Shown here in pieces: positions 1 through 7,515 of a stretch of DNA of 42,851 nucleotides (the stretch's first letter is position 1; each line of letters starts with the position of its first letter). The stretch is from Candidatus Poribacteria bacterium (GTDB taxonomy: Bacteria; Poribacteria; WGA-4E; WGA-3G), in the NCBI GenBank assembly GCA_022819945.1, contig JAJEGI010000155.1:1-42851 (forward strand), read 5' to 3'. The notes beneath the pieces are model-generated. The model saw nothing but the letters and a program-made list of their open reading frames with translations, was not told the DNA's origin and did not search any database. The translations under genes and the position numbers were made by a program.

Positions 1-1
1 T

Positions 2-1942
2 TTCTCCGGGGCAAGTTCTATCGGACCGAGTGCCACATTTTACATCGCGCTTAAAGGGAGTGAGGCGGACCGGGTCGAAGCCTTCACCGAATTGGTCACC
101 GATACGCTAACACAGATCGCGGATTCAGAGATTGATAGCCAAAAAGTGGAAGCGGCATTCCAGCAAGCGACCTATCACTACCAAGAAGTCGCTTCGATGT
201 TCCCGCTCCGCATGCTCTACCGCGTCATTGAGGGTTGGATATATGAGAAGGATTCAGATACCTTCCTAAAGATGGGTAAAACACTGGATGATGTCCATCA
301 GCAGTGGTTGGAAAATCCTTCAATTTTCAACGATCTAATTCGCGAGAAGTTCCTCGAAAACCCACACCGTTTGACCAATATTCTGTCCCCTGACCGGGAT
401 ATGCAGGCGAAAATGGATGCTGCACTCGCTGAACGGATGAAGGAGACACGGGCACAGTTGACGGATGAAGAAGTACAACAGATCGCCGCTGATGCCGCTG
501 AACTGGAACGCCTGAATGGTGTACCCAATCCACCAGAAGCACTCGCGAAGCTGCCACAACTCCAAGTTAGCGACCTCCCTGAAAAACCGAAACATATTCC
601 GACAACAGTTGAGAAAGTCGGTGAACAGGATCTGCTACGGAACGATGTCTTTGCGAACGGTGTTAACTACCTTGTGTTGAATTTCAACTTACAAGGGCTG
701 CCACAGCATCTCTGGGCTTATATCCCCAGATACGCTGACGCTATTAGCAAACTCGGTGCTGCCGATATGAATTACGAAGAGATGGCACAGCGGACATCGG
801 CTGCTACCGGCGGGATCGGATGCTCACCGTGGTTTTCTACACACGCGCTTGATCCGAATCACGCTATGCAAAGCATGTCATTTCATCTTAAAGCACTTGA
901 TGGCAAAATTGATGCTGCGCTGGATGTCCTGCAGGATCTGCTTTTCGATGTGAACCCGCGCGATACGGAACGGCTTCGCGACGTACTCATTCAAGCCGTT
1001 GCAGAATATCAGACAGAAATGATTCATGACGGCTCCAGTACGGCTATTCATCACGCTTCACGTGGGCTTTCGTCAAACGCACACCTCGCTGAAATCATCT
1101 ACGGGCTGCCACAACTCCGCAATAGCGAAACACTGCTCAACGGTTTTGACGAACTTAATGCAGACCTTATGGGTCATATAGAAGGGATTCGTGATTTCCT
1201 GTTAACACGTGGGCGGGTAACCGCCAGTTTTACGGGTTCGGATACCACTTTTGAAACGACGCGAACCAGACTCGGCAAATGGATCGACGCGATGCAGGAT
1301 GAACCCATAATCTCGGAACCGATTGCGTTTCAGCAGTTTAAGACCCCACCGCGAGAAGGATTAGCGGGTCCAATTCAGATTGCGCACTGCGCGCACGTAA
1401 TGCCAGCACCACACTATTCGCATCCGGATTCAACGCTACTGACGATCGGAGCGCATCTGATTCGCCTTGACTACATACTGAGTGAAATTCGGTTTAAAGG
1501 CAACGCTTATGGTGCGCGGTTCACCTATAGTCCGTCCGACGCGGTACTCTGCCAATCCTCGTTCCGAGATCCGCATGTCGCTCGCACAATCAACGTTTTC
1601 GAGCAGACTGTTGACTACGTTAAACAGGTGGAATGGACACAGGTAGACATAGACCGTGCGATCATCGCTACGGCAAAAGATGGTGAAAAGCCGATCCGTC
1701 CGAGCCAAGCGTCAAGTAATGCACTCAGTCAACACCTCATCGGGCAGACGCGCGAGATGCGAGAGGAACGCTACGCGCAACTCCGACGCGCGACCCCAAC
1801 AGAGGTAAAACGCGCACTGCTTCAACTCTTAGAAGGGAACGGAGATAAAGCAGCAGTCTGTGCCGTTTCGAGTCGCGAAAAACTGGAAACCGCGAATAGC
1901 GAACTGGCGCGACCCCTTGTTATTGAGGATATTCTAAGCTAA
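2..1942 (+). CDS. M16C family (presequence protease PreP-like) zinc metallopeptidase, C-terminal part
   Basis: The reading frame is open from base 2, so the gene starts before the window and the TTG at 92 is not its start. The 646 visible residues are roughly the C-terminal two thirds of a PreP-type protease, a clamshell enzyme usually near 1000 residues that degrades oligopeptides. The catalytic HxxEH motif belongs to the missing N-terminal part. What is visible is the helical M16C-associated linker, followed by the C-terminal pair of M16 domains. Around bases 1488-1514 the stretch IRFKGNAYG matches the conserved Arg and Tyr (R-x-x-G-x-AYG) that reach into the active site from the C-terminal half in this family. 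The family is known; a housekeeping peptide-degrading role is inferred. No signal peptide can be judged. Confidence 0.85.
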   Translation, partial: FSGASSIGPSATFYIALKGSEADRVEAFTELVTDTLTQIADSEIDSQKVEAAFQQATYHYQEVASMFPLRMLYRVIEGWIYEKDSDTFLKMGKTLDDVHQQWLENPSIFNDLIREKFLENPHRLTNILSPDRDMQAKMDAALAERMKETRAQLTDEEVQQIAADAAELERLNGVPNPPEALAKLPQLQVSDLPEKPKHIPTTVEKVGEQDLLRNDVFANGVNYLVLNFNLQGLPQHLWAYIPRYADAISKLGAADMNYEEMAQRTSAATGGIGCSPWFSTHALDPNHAMQSMSFHLKALDGKIDAALDVLQDLLFDVNPRDTERLRDVLIQAVAEYQTEMIHDGSSTAIHHASRGLSSNAHLAEIIYGLPQLRNSETLLNGFDELNADLMGHIEGIRDFLLTRGRVTASFTGSDTTFETTRTRLGKWIDAMQDEPIISEPIAFQQFKTPPREGLAGPIQIAHCAHVMPAPHYSHPDSTLLTIGAHLIRLDYILSEIRFKGNAYGARFTYSPSDAVLCQSSFRDPHVARTINVFEQTVDYVKQVEWTQVDIDRAIIATAKDGEKPIRPSQASSNALSQHLIGQTREMREERYAQLRRATPTEVKRALLQLLEGNGDKAAVCAVSSREKLETANSELARPLVIEDILS

Positions 1943-2015
1943 ACCCGTAAGACAGGCATGCTTTTATCGGTAGCGGAAAACCCCTACCTTATAACAAAAT
2001 AGAAAGGAATTGAAG

Positions 2016-3365
2016 ATGAAAAGAATCGCAATTTTGACAATATGTATCTTTGCTTTAGCGGCAGTTGCAGCACTTGCGTCACAGCCAGAGGGTTTTGAGA
2101 AAAACTGGCACCACTGGCGCGGTCCACACGCGACAGGTACTGCGATTGACGCAAACCCACCTACGACATGGAGCGAGTCTGAAAACATCCGATGGAAGGT
2201 GACTATTCCCGGTACTGGACACGCTACACCCATCATTTGGGAAGACAAAATTTTCATACAAACCGCTGTTAAAGGCGAAGCACCTAAAGCAGAACCAGAA
2301 CAAGAAGATAATGGCAATCCATTCAGCGGTTTCTTTCAAGAGAGACGCGGACGCGGTGGCGTTGCAGACGTGTACAAATTCGACCTTATCGCACTTGACC
2401 GCAGCAATGGAGAGATCCTCTGGCAGAAAACACTCCGTGAGACGCAACCGCACGAAGGCACGCACCAAGATGCCACCTTCGCCTCTAACTCTCCGGTCAC
2501 CGATGGTGAGCACGTCTACGCCTATTTCGGTTCACGTGGACTCTACTGCGTGGATATGATGGGGAATGTGAAGTGGGAAAAAGACATCGGCACAATGTAT
2601 AAGCGCAATACATTCGGTGAAGGCAGCTGCCCAGCACTCTACGAAAACACCCTCGTTATCCTGCAAGATCACGAGCGCAATTCCTTCATCACTGCTCTTG
2701 ACAAACGCACAGGCGATGTCCTTTGGAAAACCGATCGCGATGAGAGAACAACTTGGTCTTCACCTATTATTGTTGAATACAATGGAAAAGCACAGGTGAT
2801 CACCACAGGCACAAACCGTGTCCGCAGCTACGACTTGGCAACCGGAGAACTTGTATGGGATGGCGACGGCTTAACTGCTAACAGTATCCCTTCACCCGTT
2901 GCTGCTAACGGATATGTTTATCTGATGAGCGGTTTTCGTGGTAGTGAGTTTCGGGGGATTCACCTCGCAGAGGCTACAGGCGATATTACTGACTCCAAAG
3001 CGATTGCCTGGGAATACAATCGGGATACCCCCTACGTACCCTCACCGCTTCTCTATAAAGGGATCATCTATTTCTTGAAAAGCAACAGCGGTATTCTGAC
3101 GGCTTTCAATGTCGAAACAGGAGTCGCGTATTACGGTCCCCAACGGTTGCAAGGGGTATCGGGTGTGTATGCTTCAATCGTCGGTGCGGGAGATCGTGTC
3201 TACATCGCTGGCAGAGGTGGCACAGTCAACGTTATCCAGCATGGACCCGAATTTAAGGTCTTGGCAGAAAACAAACTCAACGATAGTTTCAACGCGTCGC
3301 CTGCGATTGTCGGTTCAGAGTTGTACCTCCGCGGTGGTCAGCACCTTTACTGCATCGCAGAGTAA
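2016..3365 (+). CDS. Secreted PQQ-like beta-propeller repeat protein
   Basis: I chose the ATG at 2016 because AAAGGAA ends six bases before it; an in-frame TTG at 2010 would overlap that site. The 449-residue product opens with a Sec signal peptide (MKRIAILTICIF, ending near ALAS), so it should be exported. The rest consists of blades of the PQQ/quinoprotein type, with the repeated pattern A-L-D-x-x-T-G-x-x-L-W (for example ALDRSNGEILWQK, ALDKRTGDVLWK and YDLATGELVW). No cytochrome c motif or dehydrogenase active-site signature is visible, so the fold is supported but enzyme activity is not. An Arg/Gly-rich low-complexity stretch (ERRGRGG) lies near residue 110. It is a single gene, ending 40 bases before a convergent neighbour with a strong hairpin between them. 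Confidence 0.85.
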   Translation: MKRIAILTICIFALAAVAALASQPEGFEKNWHHWRGPHATGTAIDANPPTTWSESENIRWKVTIPGTGHATPIIWEDKIFIQTAVKGEAPKAEPEQEDNGNPFSGFFQERRGRGGVADVYKFDLIALDRSNGEILWQKTLRETQPHEGTHQDATFASNSPVTDGEHVYAYFGSRGLYCVDMMGNVKWEKDIGTMYKRNTFGEGSCPALYENTLVILQDHERNSFITALDKRTGDVLWKTDRDERTTWSSPIIVEYNGKAQVITTGTNRVRSYDLATGELVWDGDGLTANSIPSPVAANGYVYLMSGFRGSEFRGIHLAEATGDITDSKAIAWEYNRDTPYVPSPLLYKGIIYFLKSNSGILTAFNVETGVAYYGPQRLQGVSGVYASIVGAGDRVYIAGRGGTVNVIQHGPEFKVLAENKLNDSFNASPAIVGSELYLRGGQHLYCIAE

Positions 3366-3404
3366 ATAGTTGTAGGGGCTGGGTTACCCAGTCCCTACTA
3401 TTTA
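3363..3404. terminator. Long palindromic hairpin between convergent genes
   Basis: The arms GTAGGGGCTGGGT (3372-3384) and ACCCAGTCCCTAC (3386-3398) are complementary apart from one G-T pair. Outer TAAATA/TATTTA arms extend the stem, with a small bulge on the left. It fills the gap between two convergent genes and could terminate transcription from both sides. It is also one member of a set of similar palindromes in this window. Confidence 0.6.
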
Positions 3405-3405
3405 C

Positions 3406-4152
3406 CTAATACGTGGCTCTTCCGCCGCTGACATCGTAACACTGTCCCGTCACAAAACTCGCCTCATCTGAAGCCAAGAAATTCACGACAGCGGCGACTT
3501 CCTCCGGTTTCCCAACGCGCCCTAACGGAATCTTGCCTACCATATAGTCAATCGTTGATTGTGCCATGCCTTCCAAAATCGGGGTTTGAATCACCGCAGG
3601 CGATACGGCGTTCACACGGATGTTATAGTCGGTTACCTCTTTCGCAAGTGCTTTTGTGAGGCAGATAACGCCTGCTTTAGATACCGAATACGGGATAAGC
3701 GTCGGATTCCCCTCTTTGCCAGCGATTGAGGCGATGTTCACAATCCGACCATAGTCTTGTGCGATCATCGGCGCGATCACTGCTTTACAACACAGAAAAA
3801 CACCCGTAAGGTTTACACCGATCACGGCATCCCAATCTGCATCTTCTAAGTCCGTCAATGGCAGCGTACGTCCTGCAATCCCGGCGTTGTTAACGAGAAT
3901 GTCAACACGCCCGAAGGTTGAAATCACCTTTTCGACGGCAGCATTGACATCCGTGGATTGTGAAACATCCGCTTGGACAGGTAATGCTTTGCGTCCGATG
4001 CCCTCAATTGCCTGTGCCACCGCTTCAGCTGCCGCCATGTTCAAATCTATGATAGCGACATCTGCACCAGCGTTTGCGAGTCTGATGGCAATTGCTTTAC
4101 CGATGCCTTGTCCCGCGCCTGTCACAATCGCAATTTTATCGGTTAGATTCAT
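3406..4152 (-). CDS. SDR family NAD(P)-dependent oxidoreductase (FabG-like)
   Basis: A 248-residue classical short-chain dehydrogenase with a Rossmann fold. Visible motifs are the cofactor loop TGAGQGIG (11-18), NNAG (88-91), Asn114, Ser142, Tyr155 and Lys159 (YSVSK), and the NAVSPAVIQTP loop near 181-191. Asp36 after beta-2 favours NAD over NADP. The length is standard. It resembles 3-oxoacyl-ACP reductase FabG, but many sugar and alcohol dehydrogenases share that look, so the substrate is unknown. Its ATG lies inside the end of the upstream AhpD-like gene (17-base overlap), with AGGAGGG as ribosome site, so it is translationally coupled. It is the last gene of a three-gene minus-strand unit. 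It may process a product linked to the peroxidase, but that is inference. Confidence 0.9.
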   Translation of the reverse strand: MNLTDKIAIVTGAGQGIGKAIAIRLANAGADVAIIDLNMAAAEAVAQAIEGIGRKALPVQADVSQSTDVNAAVEKVISTFGRVDILVNNAGIAGRTLPLTDLEDADWDAVIGVNLTGVFLCCKAVIAPMIAQDYGRIVNIASIAGKEGNPTLIPYSVSKAGVICLTKALAKEVTDYNIRVNAVSPAVIQTPILEGMAQSTIDYMVGKIPLGRVGKPEEVAAVVNFLASDEASFVTGQCYDVSGGRATY

Positions 4153-4708
4153 TAAAATCCCTCCTGAGTTCCAAAAAGTCGTCTAATTCAACGCCGAACG
4201 CATCTGCCATCCGATTGATATAGTTGAAAAAGCCGACGACCTCCACAACTGCGAAAATTGCCTCGTCGGTAAGTCCGTAGCTGCGGAGGTGCTTGAGATC
4301 TGCTGGCGTCACAGTAGATGCGGCTTTTGTTACTTTAACAGCGAATTCAAGGATCGCTTTTGTGGTTTCGTCAATATCAGCCTTGTGAAAATCCGCTACA
4401 ATCTGTGCAATCTGTCCATCTGTGAGTTGTGCCCGCAACTCGTCGGCGTGTGCGATGATTCAGTAGTGACACTCGTTGACTTTAGAGACAACAGTTGCGA
4501 TCATTTCACGTTGCATTCGGCTCAGTGGAGAATCCTCGTCAAACATTATCGCTATGTAGAGTTCAATGAAAGGGCGCATACTTTTCGGTCGGACGCTGAG
4601 AAGTTTGACGATGTTGTAAAGTTGACCCGCACGTTCAAGCGCAGCGTCATATTCCTCTTTCACAATGCCGGTCGCGTCAGCCGCATCTACAGTCTGGATC
4701 CATGCCAT
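4136..4708 (-). CDS. AhpD-like peroxidase-related protein, candidate selenoprotein (in-frame TGA read as Sec)
   Basis: Two open frames in the same phase (4708-4463 and 4459-4136) are separated only by a TGA at 4462-4460. Read through, they give 190 residues, the usual size of the peroxidase-related AhpD/carboxymuconolactone decarboxylase family. The TGA sits at residue 83 in E68-x11-C80-x2-U83-x3-H87. This is the spacing of the Glu/Cys/Cys/His active site of mycobacterial AhpD (E118, C130, C133, H137), and it replaces the peroxidatic cysteine. Sequence on both sides keeps family character (REMIATVVSKVNECHY before, IIAHADELRAQL after). Selenocysteine at this site is known in AhpD-like selenoproteins. 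The start ATG follows the upstream stop by three bases, with GGAGA as ribosome site; the end overlaps the SDR gene. The alternative is a gene broken by a single TGT/TGC-to-TGA change, or a base-call error. selA, selB and selC are not in the window. Confidence 0.8.
4424..4441 (-). promoter_or_regulatory. Candidate bacterial SECIS hairpin
   Basis: On the coding strand, GAGTTG (4441-4436) pairs perfectly with CAACTC (4429-4424) around the 6-base loop CGGGCA. The stem begins 18 nt and the loop 24 nt after the TGA. This falls within the known bSECIS geometry: an apical loop about 16-37 nt downstream of the UGA, with a G among the first loop bases. It lies inside the coding region, as bacterial SECIS elements do. 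Confidence 0.6.
4460..4462 (-). other. Candidate selenocysteine codon (TGA)
   Basis: This is the only in-frame stop within the 191-codon AhpD-like frame. It aligns with the second cysteine of the C-x-x-C active site, where Sec would act as the peroxidatic residue. The next in-frame codons read I-I-A-H, keeping the conserved active-site His four residues later. Confidence 0.75.
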
Positions 4709-4711
4709 CTT

Positions 4712-5938
4712 TTATTCTCCGATTACAACGCCATATTCACCGACAACCGCGCCTTTATGTCCGCTTTGGTAGTGGAGATGTCGTTCACCGACAATGGGTT
4801 GCGAGCTTTGTGCCTCAACCGAACCGCGTACATTCCCCATCGCGCCTTCATCCACATCAGCACAGCAGAACGGTTTAATCCGCCGATGTATCTGCCTGCG
4901 GACATCTCCCCTCTTATTACGGACAATGATGTTCACAAGTGCATCAGTCTCTCCGACGTTGAGGAAACGGAACCAGTCTTTTGCGCCGCTTGCGATTTCT
5001 GGGAAAAAGAGTCGGATCCCGACGTGTCCGCTTTCCTCCGATGCGCCGGGTAGGTCAACGATAGCCGTCCCGCTGTGCATGTGCCGTTCCGCAACAATCG
5101 GTTGATCAGACCGCACCAACACGGAAGATTTTATTTTTATATCTTCCATCTTCGGCATCCAGCACTCAAAAGGATCTAATTCGCGCTGCATCGTATTTAC
5201 AGGTTCGCCGGTGCCGTCTTCATGTGCGATCAGTGTAACCTCACCTCTCTCTTTGCCAACATTGACGATGATCGCCCAGTCACGCCACGCGGGTCCAGTT
5301 TCTGGGAAATAGAGCGTGCGCGGTGCATCCGAAATCACCTGACCGTATTGTCCGACACATGTCTTTCCGCCTTGATAGTGGAGATGTCGTTCACCCACAA
5401 TTGGCTGTGTGCTTTGGACTTCAAGTGTGCCAGCAATATTCCCCATGATCCCTTCATTGATATCCCAACAGCACTGCGGTCTAATTCTGTGGTGGTGCTG
5501 CCGTGTAACATCACCGCGTCTGTTCCGGACGATTATGTTTACCAGCGCATCCGCTTCGCCGACGTTGAGAAACCGGAACCAGTCATGTGCACCGGGAACT
5601 AATTCGGGGAAGAAGAGCCGGAGTCCGACGGTCTCGTACTCCTCTGCAGCCCCGACGAAATCAAGGATGTTTGGATCCTTGTGCATGTGTCGTTCAGCGA
5701 CGATCGGTTGATCTGCGGAAAACTGCATCGAAGAGTTCTGTTTAATTGCCTCAACATTCGGGGTCCAACATTCAAAAGGACTTATCTCTTTTTGATCTGA
5801 CCATGTCGGTTGCCCGTTCTGGGCGTGTCGGGCTATTATATTCACCTCGGTCTCCTCGGTACCCACGTTAATGACCTGGACCCAATCTTCCCATTGGGGA
5901 CCGACTTCTGGAAAATAAAGCGTTCTTGCATTTGGCAT
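4712..5938 (-). CDS. Cytoplasmic protein of four 101-residue repeats with conserved Cys-Trp and E-R-H-x-H motifs, unknown function
   Basis: The 408 residues divide into four tandem repeats. Each runs: (L)YFPE/LFFPE, DW, NVG, a V-x-I beta strand, a Cys-Trp (CW) site, then QPIV-x-ERH-x-H. The His of ERH falls at residues 84, 185, 286 and 387, a period of exactly 101. CW occurs at 57-58, 157-158 and 259-260; in the fourth repeat it is CA at 359-360. Repeats 1+2 and 3+4 form a 202-residue pair duplicated once. The pattern resembles beta-rich repeat domains seen in Chloroflexi and Actinobacteria surface proteins, but there is no signal peptide or membrane segment here. Regular His and Cys suggest metal or redox chemistry; this is inference. 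It is the first gene of the unit with the AhpD-like protein, three bases upstream of it. TAGGAG precedes its ATG. I do not recognise a named family with certainty. Confidence 0.85.
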   Translation of the reverse strand: MPNARTLYFPEVGPQWEDWVQVINVGTEETEVNIIARHAQNGQPTWSDQKEISPFECWTPNVEAIKQNSSMQFSADQPIVAERHMHKDPNILDFVGAAEEYETVGLRLFFPELVPGAHDWFRFLNVGEADALVNIIVRNRRGDVTRQHHHRIRPQCCWDINEGIMGNIAGTLEVQSTQPIVGERHLHYQGGKTCVGQYGQVISDAPRTLYFPETGPAWRDWAIIVNVGKERGEVTLIAHEDGTGEPVNTMQRELDPFECWMPKMEDIKIKSSVLVRSDQPIVAERHMHSGTAIVDLPGASEESGHVGIRLFFPEIASGAKDWFRFLNVGETDALVNIIVRNKRGDVRRQIHRRIKPFCCADVDEGAMGNVRGSVEAQSSQPIVGERHLHYQSGHKGAVVGEYGVVIGE

Positions 5939-6223
5939 TTAATTTCTCCTATCTCAATTGATGGAAAATTGTTTCTATTGTGATGTGTAGGACATAGGTA
6001 TCTATTATAAACCTACGCCTATTGACTCCTGATTACTGACAGCTGACAACCGCTGCGCTGTTACTATTTTAACTTGCATTTATTTATATTTTCCACTACA
6101 ATTTCGCTCAACCGTATTCAGATACCTCCAACGTAGGAATGTAGAAACGCTAAAGAGGCTTTGGAGGCTACGACAGCAACCAATACTTCTGGAATTCTGA
6201 CAACACTTTGAGGAGAGAATTTA
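5939..6223. other. Divergent intergenic region with heptamer tandem repeat
   Basis: This region separates the minus-strand AhpD unit from the plus-strand phhB unit and should hold both promoters, though I cannot fix either with confidence. At 6029-6049 there are three tandem heptamers: CTGATTA, CTGACAG, CTGACAA. The same heptamer family recurs at 30844-30864. No RNA gene or ORF of note is seen. Confidence 0.45.
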
Positions 6224-6511
6224 ATGGCAGCAAAAAAATTAACAGATGCACAAATCCAAGAAAACCTCGCGCAGGTTGACGGATGGACTATTGAAAATGG
6301 TAAACTTCACAAAGAATTCCAATTCGATAACTTCATCACAGCGTTCGGGTTCATGGCACAACTCGCTTTAGTCGCCGAATCGTTGAACCACCACCCAGAA
6401 TGGTTCAACGTCTATAATCGCGTGACAATCGACTTAACGACCCACGATGCTGGGGGTATCAGCGATTTGGACTTTCAGTGGGCAAAACAGGCAGATGCGA
6501 TTAGCGGATAA
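6224..6511 (+). CDS. phhB: 4a-hydroxytetrahydrobiopterin dehydratase (pterin-4a-carbinolamine dehydratase)
   Basis: A 95-residue protein of the usual PCD size. This enzyme dehydrates 4a-hydroxytetrahydropterin and so recycles the cofactor of aromatic amino acid hydroxylases. The signature is intact: N55-H56-H57-P58, then [21 protein letters not shown], with His74 and the acidic pair Asp81/Asp83 forming the active site. It starts at an ATG with a GAGGAG ribosome site. It heads a tight plus-strand unit with two dehydrogenases (gaps of 32 and 24 bases). No aromatic hydroxylase is in the window, so its partner pterin enzyme is unknown. In bacteria without phenylalanine hydroxylase this protein often supports molybdopterin or other pterin chemistry. 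Confidence 0.92.
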   Translation: MAAKKLTDAQIQENLAQVDGWTIENGKLHKEFQFDNFITAFGFMAQLALVAESLNHHPEWFNVYNRVTIDLTTHDAGGISDLDFQWAKQADAISG

Positions 6512-6543
6512 ATCAGTGCCTGGCATCAGAAACGGAGAAACGC

Positions 6544-7491
6544 ATGGATAAACCGAAAGTCTTAATTGGCAGCCGACAAGCACCAGAAATTGAGGCGATG
6601 CTCTCGGATGTCCCAGCCGGTGTTGAGGTTCGATTTCTACCGCACGGCGAACCGTTGCGTGCGCACATCACTGATGTCGAAATTTTATTTGGACACATCG
6701 GTGAGGATGCAATGCCACAAGCGACCGCGCTGCGTTGGGCACATCAACCGCACGCAGGCGTAGAAGGGTTCATGTACTCGGCATTCAAAGATAGTGATGT
6801 GATGCTAACCAACTGCCGCGGTCTGTACGGCAGACAGATCGCCGAACACGCTTTCGCCTTGCTCTTGTCCCTGACGCGTCAAATCCCTACGCAACTGGAA
6901 TTTATGAAAACGAAGCATTGGGAACGCGTGCCGTGTGTGGAACTCGCAGGAATGACAATGGGTATCCTTGGTCTCGGCGGTATCGGTAGGGCAATTGCAG
7001 TGCGCGCACGCGCATTTGAATTTGATGTCATCGCTGCTGATGTCGAACCGATGGATAAACCGGACACCGTTTCAGAACTCTACGGTTTAGATGAACTGAT
7101 GGATTTTCTGGAGAAGTCAAACATCCTCGTGGTGTGCTGCCCAAGTACCCCGGAAACACATAAACTCCTATCACACGCGCAGTTTAATCAAATGCCGGAT
7201 GAGAGTTACATCGTCAATATTAGTCGCGGTAAGGTGATAGATGAGACGGCGTTGGTGACAGCACTCCAGAGCGGAAAAATAGCAGGTGCGGGGTTAGACG
7301 TGACGTATACAGAGCCGTGTCCGCCAGAGAATCCCTTATGGGAACAACCAAATGTAATCCTAACTTCGCACAGTGCTGGCGCATCACAACACATTCGGAG
7401 ACGTGCCATGCAACTCTTCATCGATAATCTACACCGCTACGTGGCAGGTGAACCTTTAGTAAATCTCGTTGACAAAGAAAAAGGGTATTAA
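6544..7491 (+). CDS. D-2-hydroxyacid dehydrogenase, NAD-dependent
   Basis: A 315-residue member of the phosphoglycerate/formate dehydrogenase superfamily, reducing 2-keto acids to D-2-hydroxyacids or the reverse. The NAD-binding glycine loop GLGGIG lies at 143-148. The catalytic set is present: Arg228 (NISRGKVID), Glu257 and His276 (LTSHSAG). The N-terminal catalytic lobe (1-100) and C-terminal return helix match the usual architecture. GGAG precedes the ATG at good spacing. The sequence closest to the active site does not point to one substrate; glyoxylate/hydroxypyruvate or phosphoglycerate-type acids are possible. It is the second gene of the phhB unit and is followed 24 bases later by a Gfo/Idh/MocA oxidoreductase. 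Confidence 0.9.
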   Translation: MDKPKVLIGSRQAPEIEAMLSDVPAGVEVRFLPHGEPLRAHITDVEILFGHIGEDAMPQATALRWAHQPHAGVEGFMYSAFKDSDVMLTNCRGLYGRQIAEHAFALLLSLTRQIPTQLEFMKTKHWERVPCVELAGMTMGILGLGGIGRAIAVRARAFEFDVIAADVEPMDKPDTVSELYGLDELMDFLEKSNILVVCCPSTPETHKLLSHAQFNQMPDESYIVNISRGKVIDETALVTALQSGKIAGAGLDVTYTEPCPPENPLWEQPNVILTSHSAGASQHIRRRAMQLFIDNLHRYVAGEPLVNLVDKEKGY

Positions 7492-7515
7492 GTTACGACG
7501 CAAGATGGAGGCAAA

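Noticed and set aside
2079..2513. 144-codon minus-strand ORF opposite the beta-propeller gene
   Set aside because: Shadow of a well-supported gene; no ribosome site or family pattern.
4136..4462. Treating 4136-4438 and 4460-4708 as two separate genes
   Set aside because: They are in the same phase, separated by one TGA in the active site; the second has no ATG or ribosome site, and the two together make one full-length family member.
4289..5053. 254-codon plus-strand ORF antisense to the AhpD-like gene and repeat protein
   Set aside because: Composition (Cys/Phe/Arg-rich, no family pattern) is that of an antisense shadow; the minus-strand frames have clear motifs.
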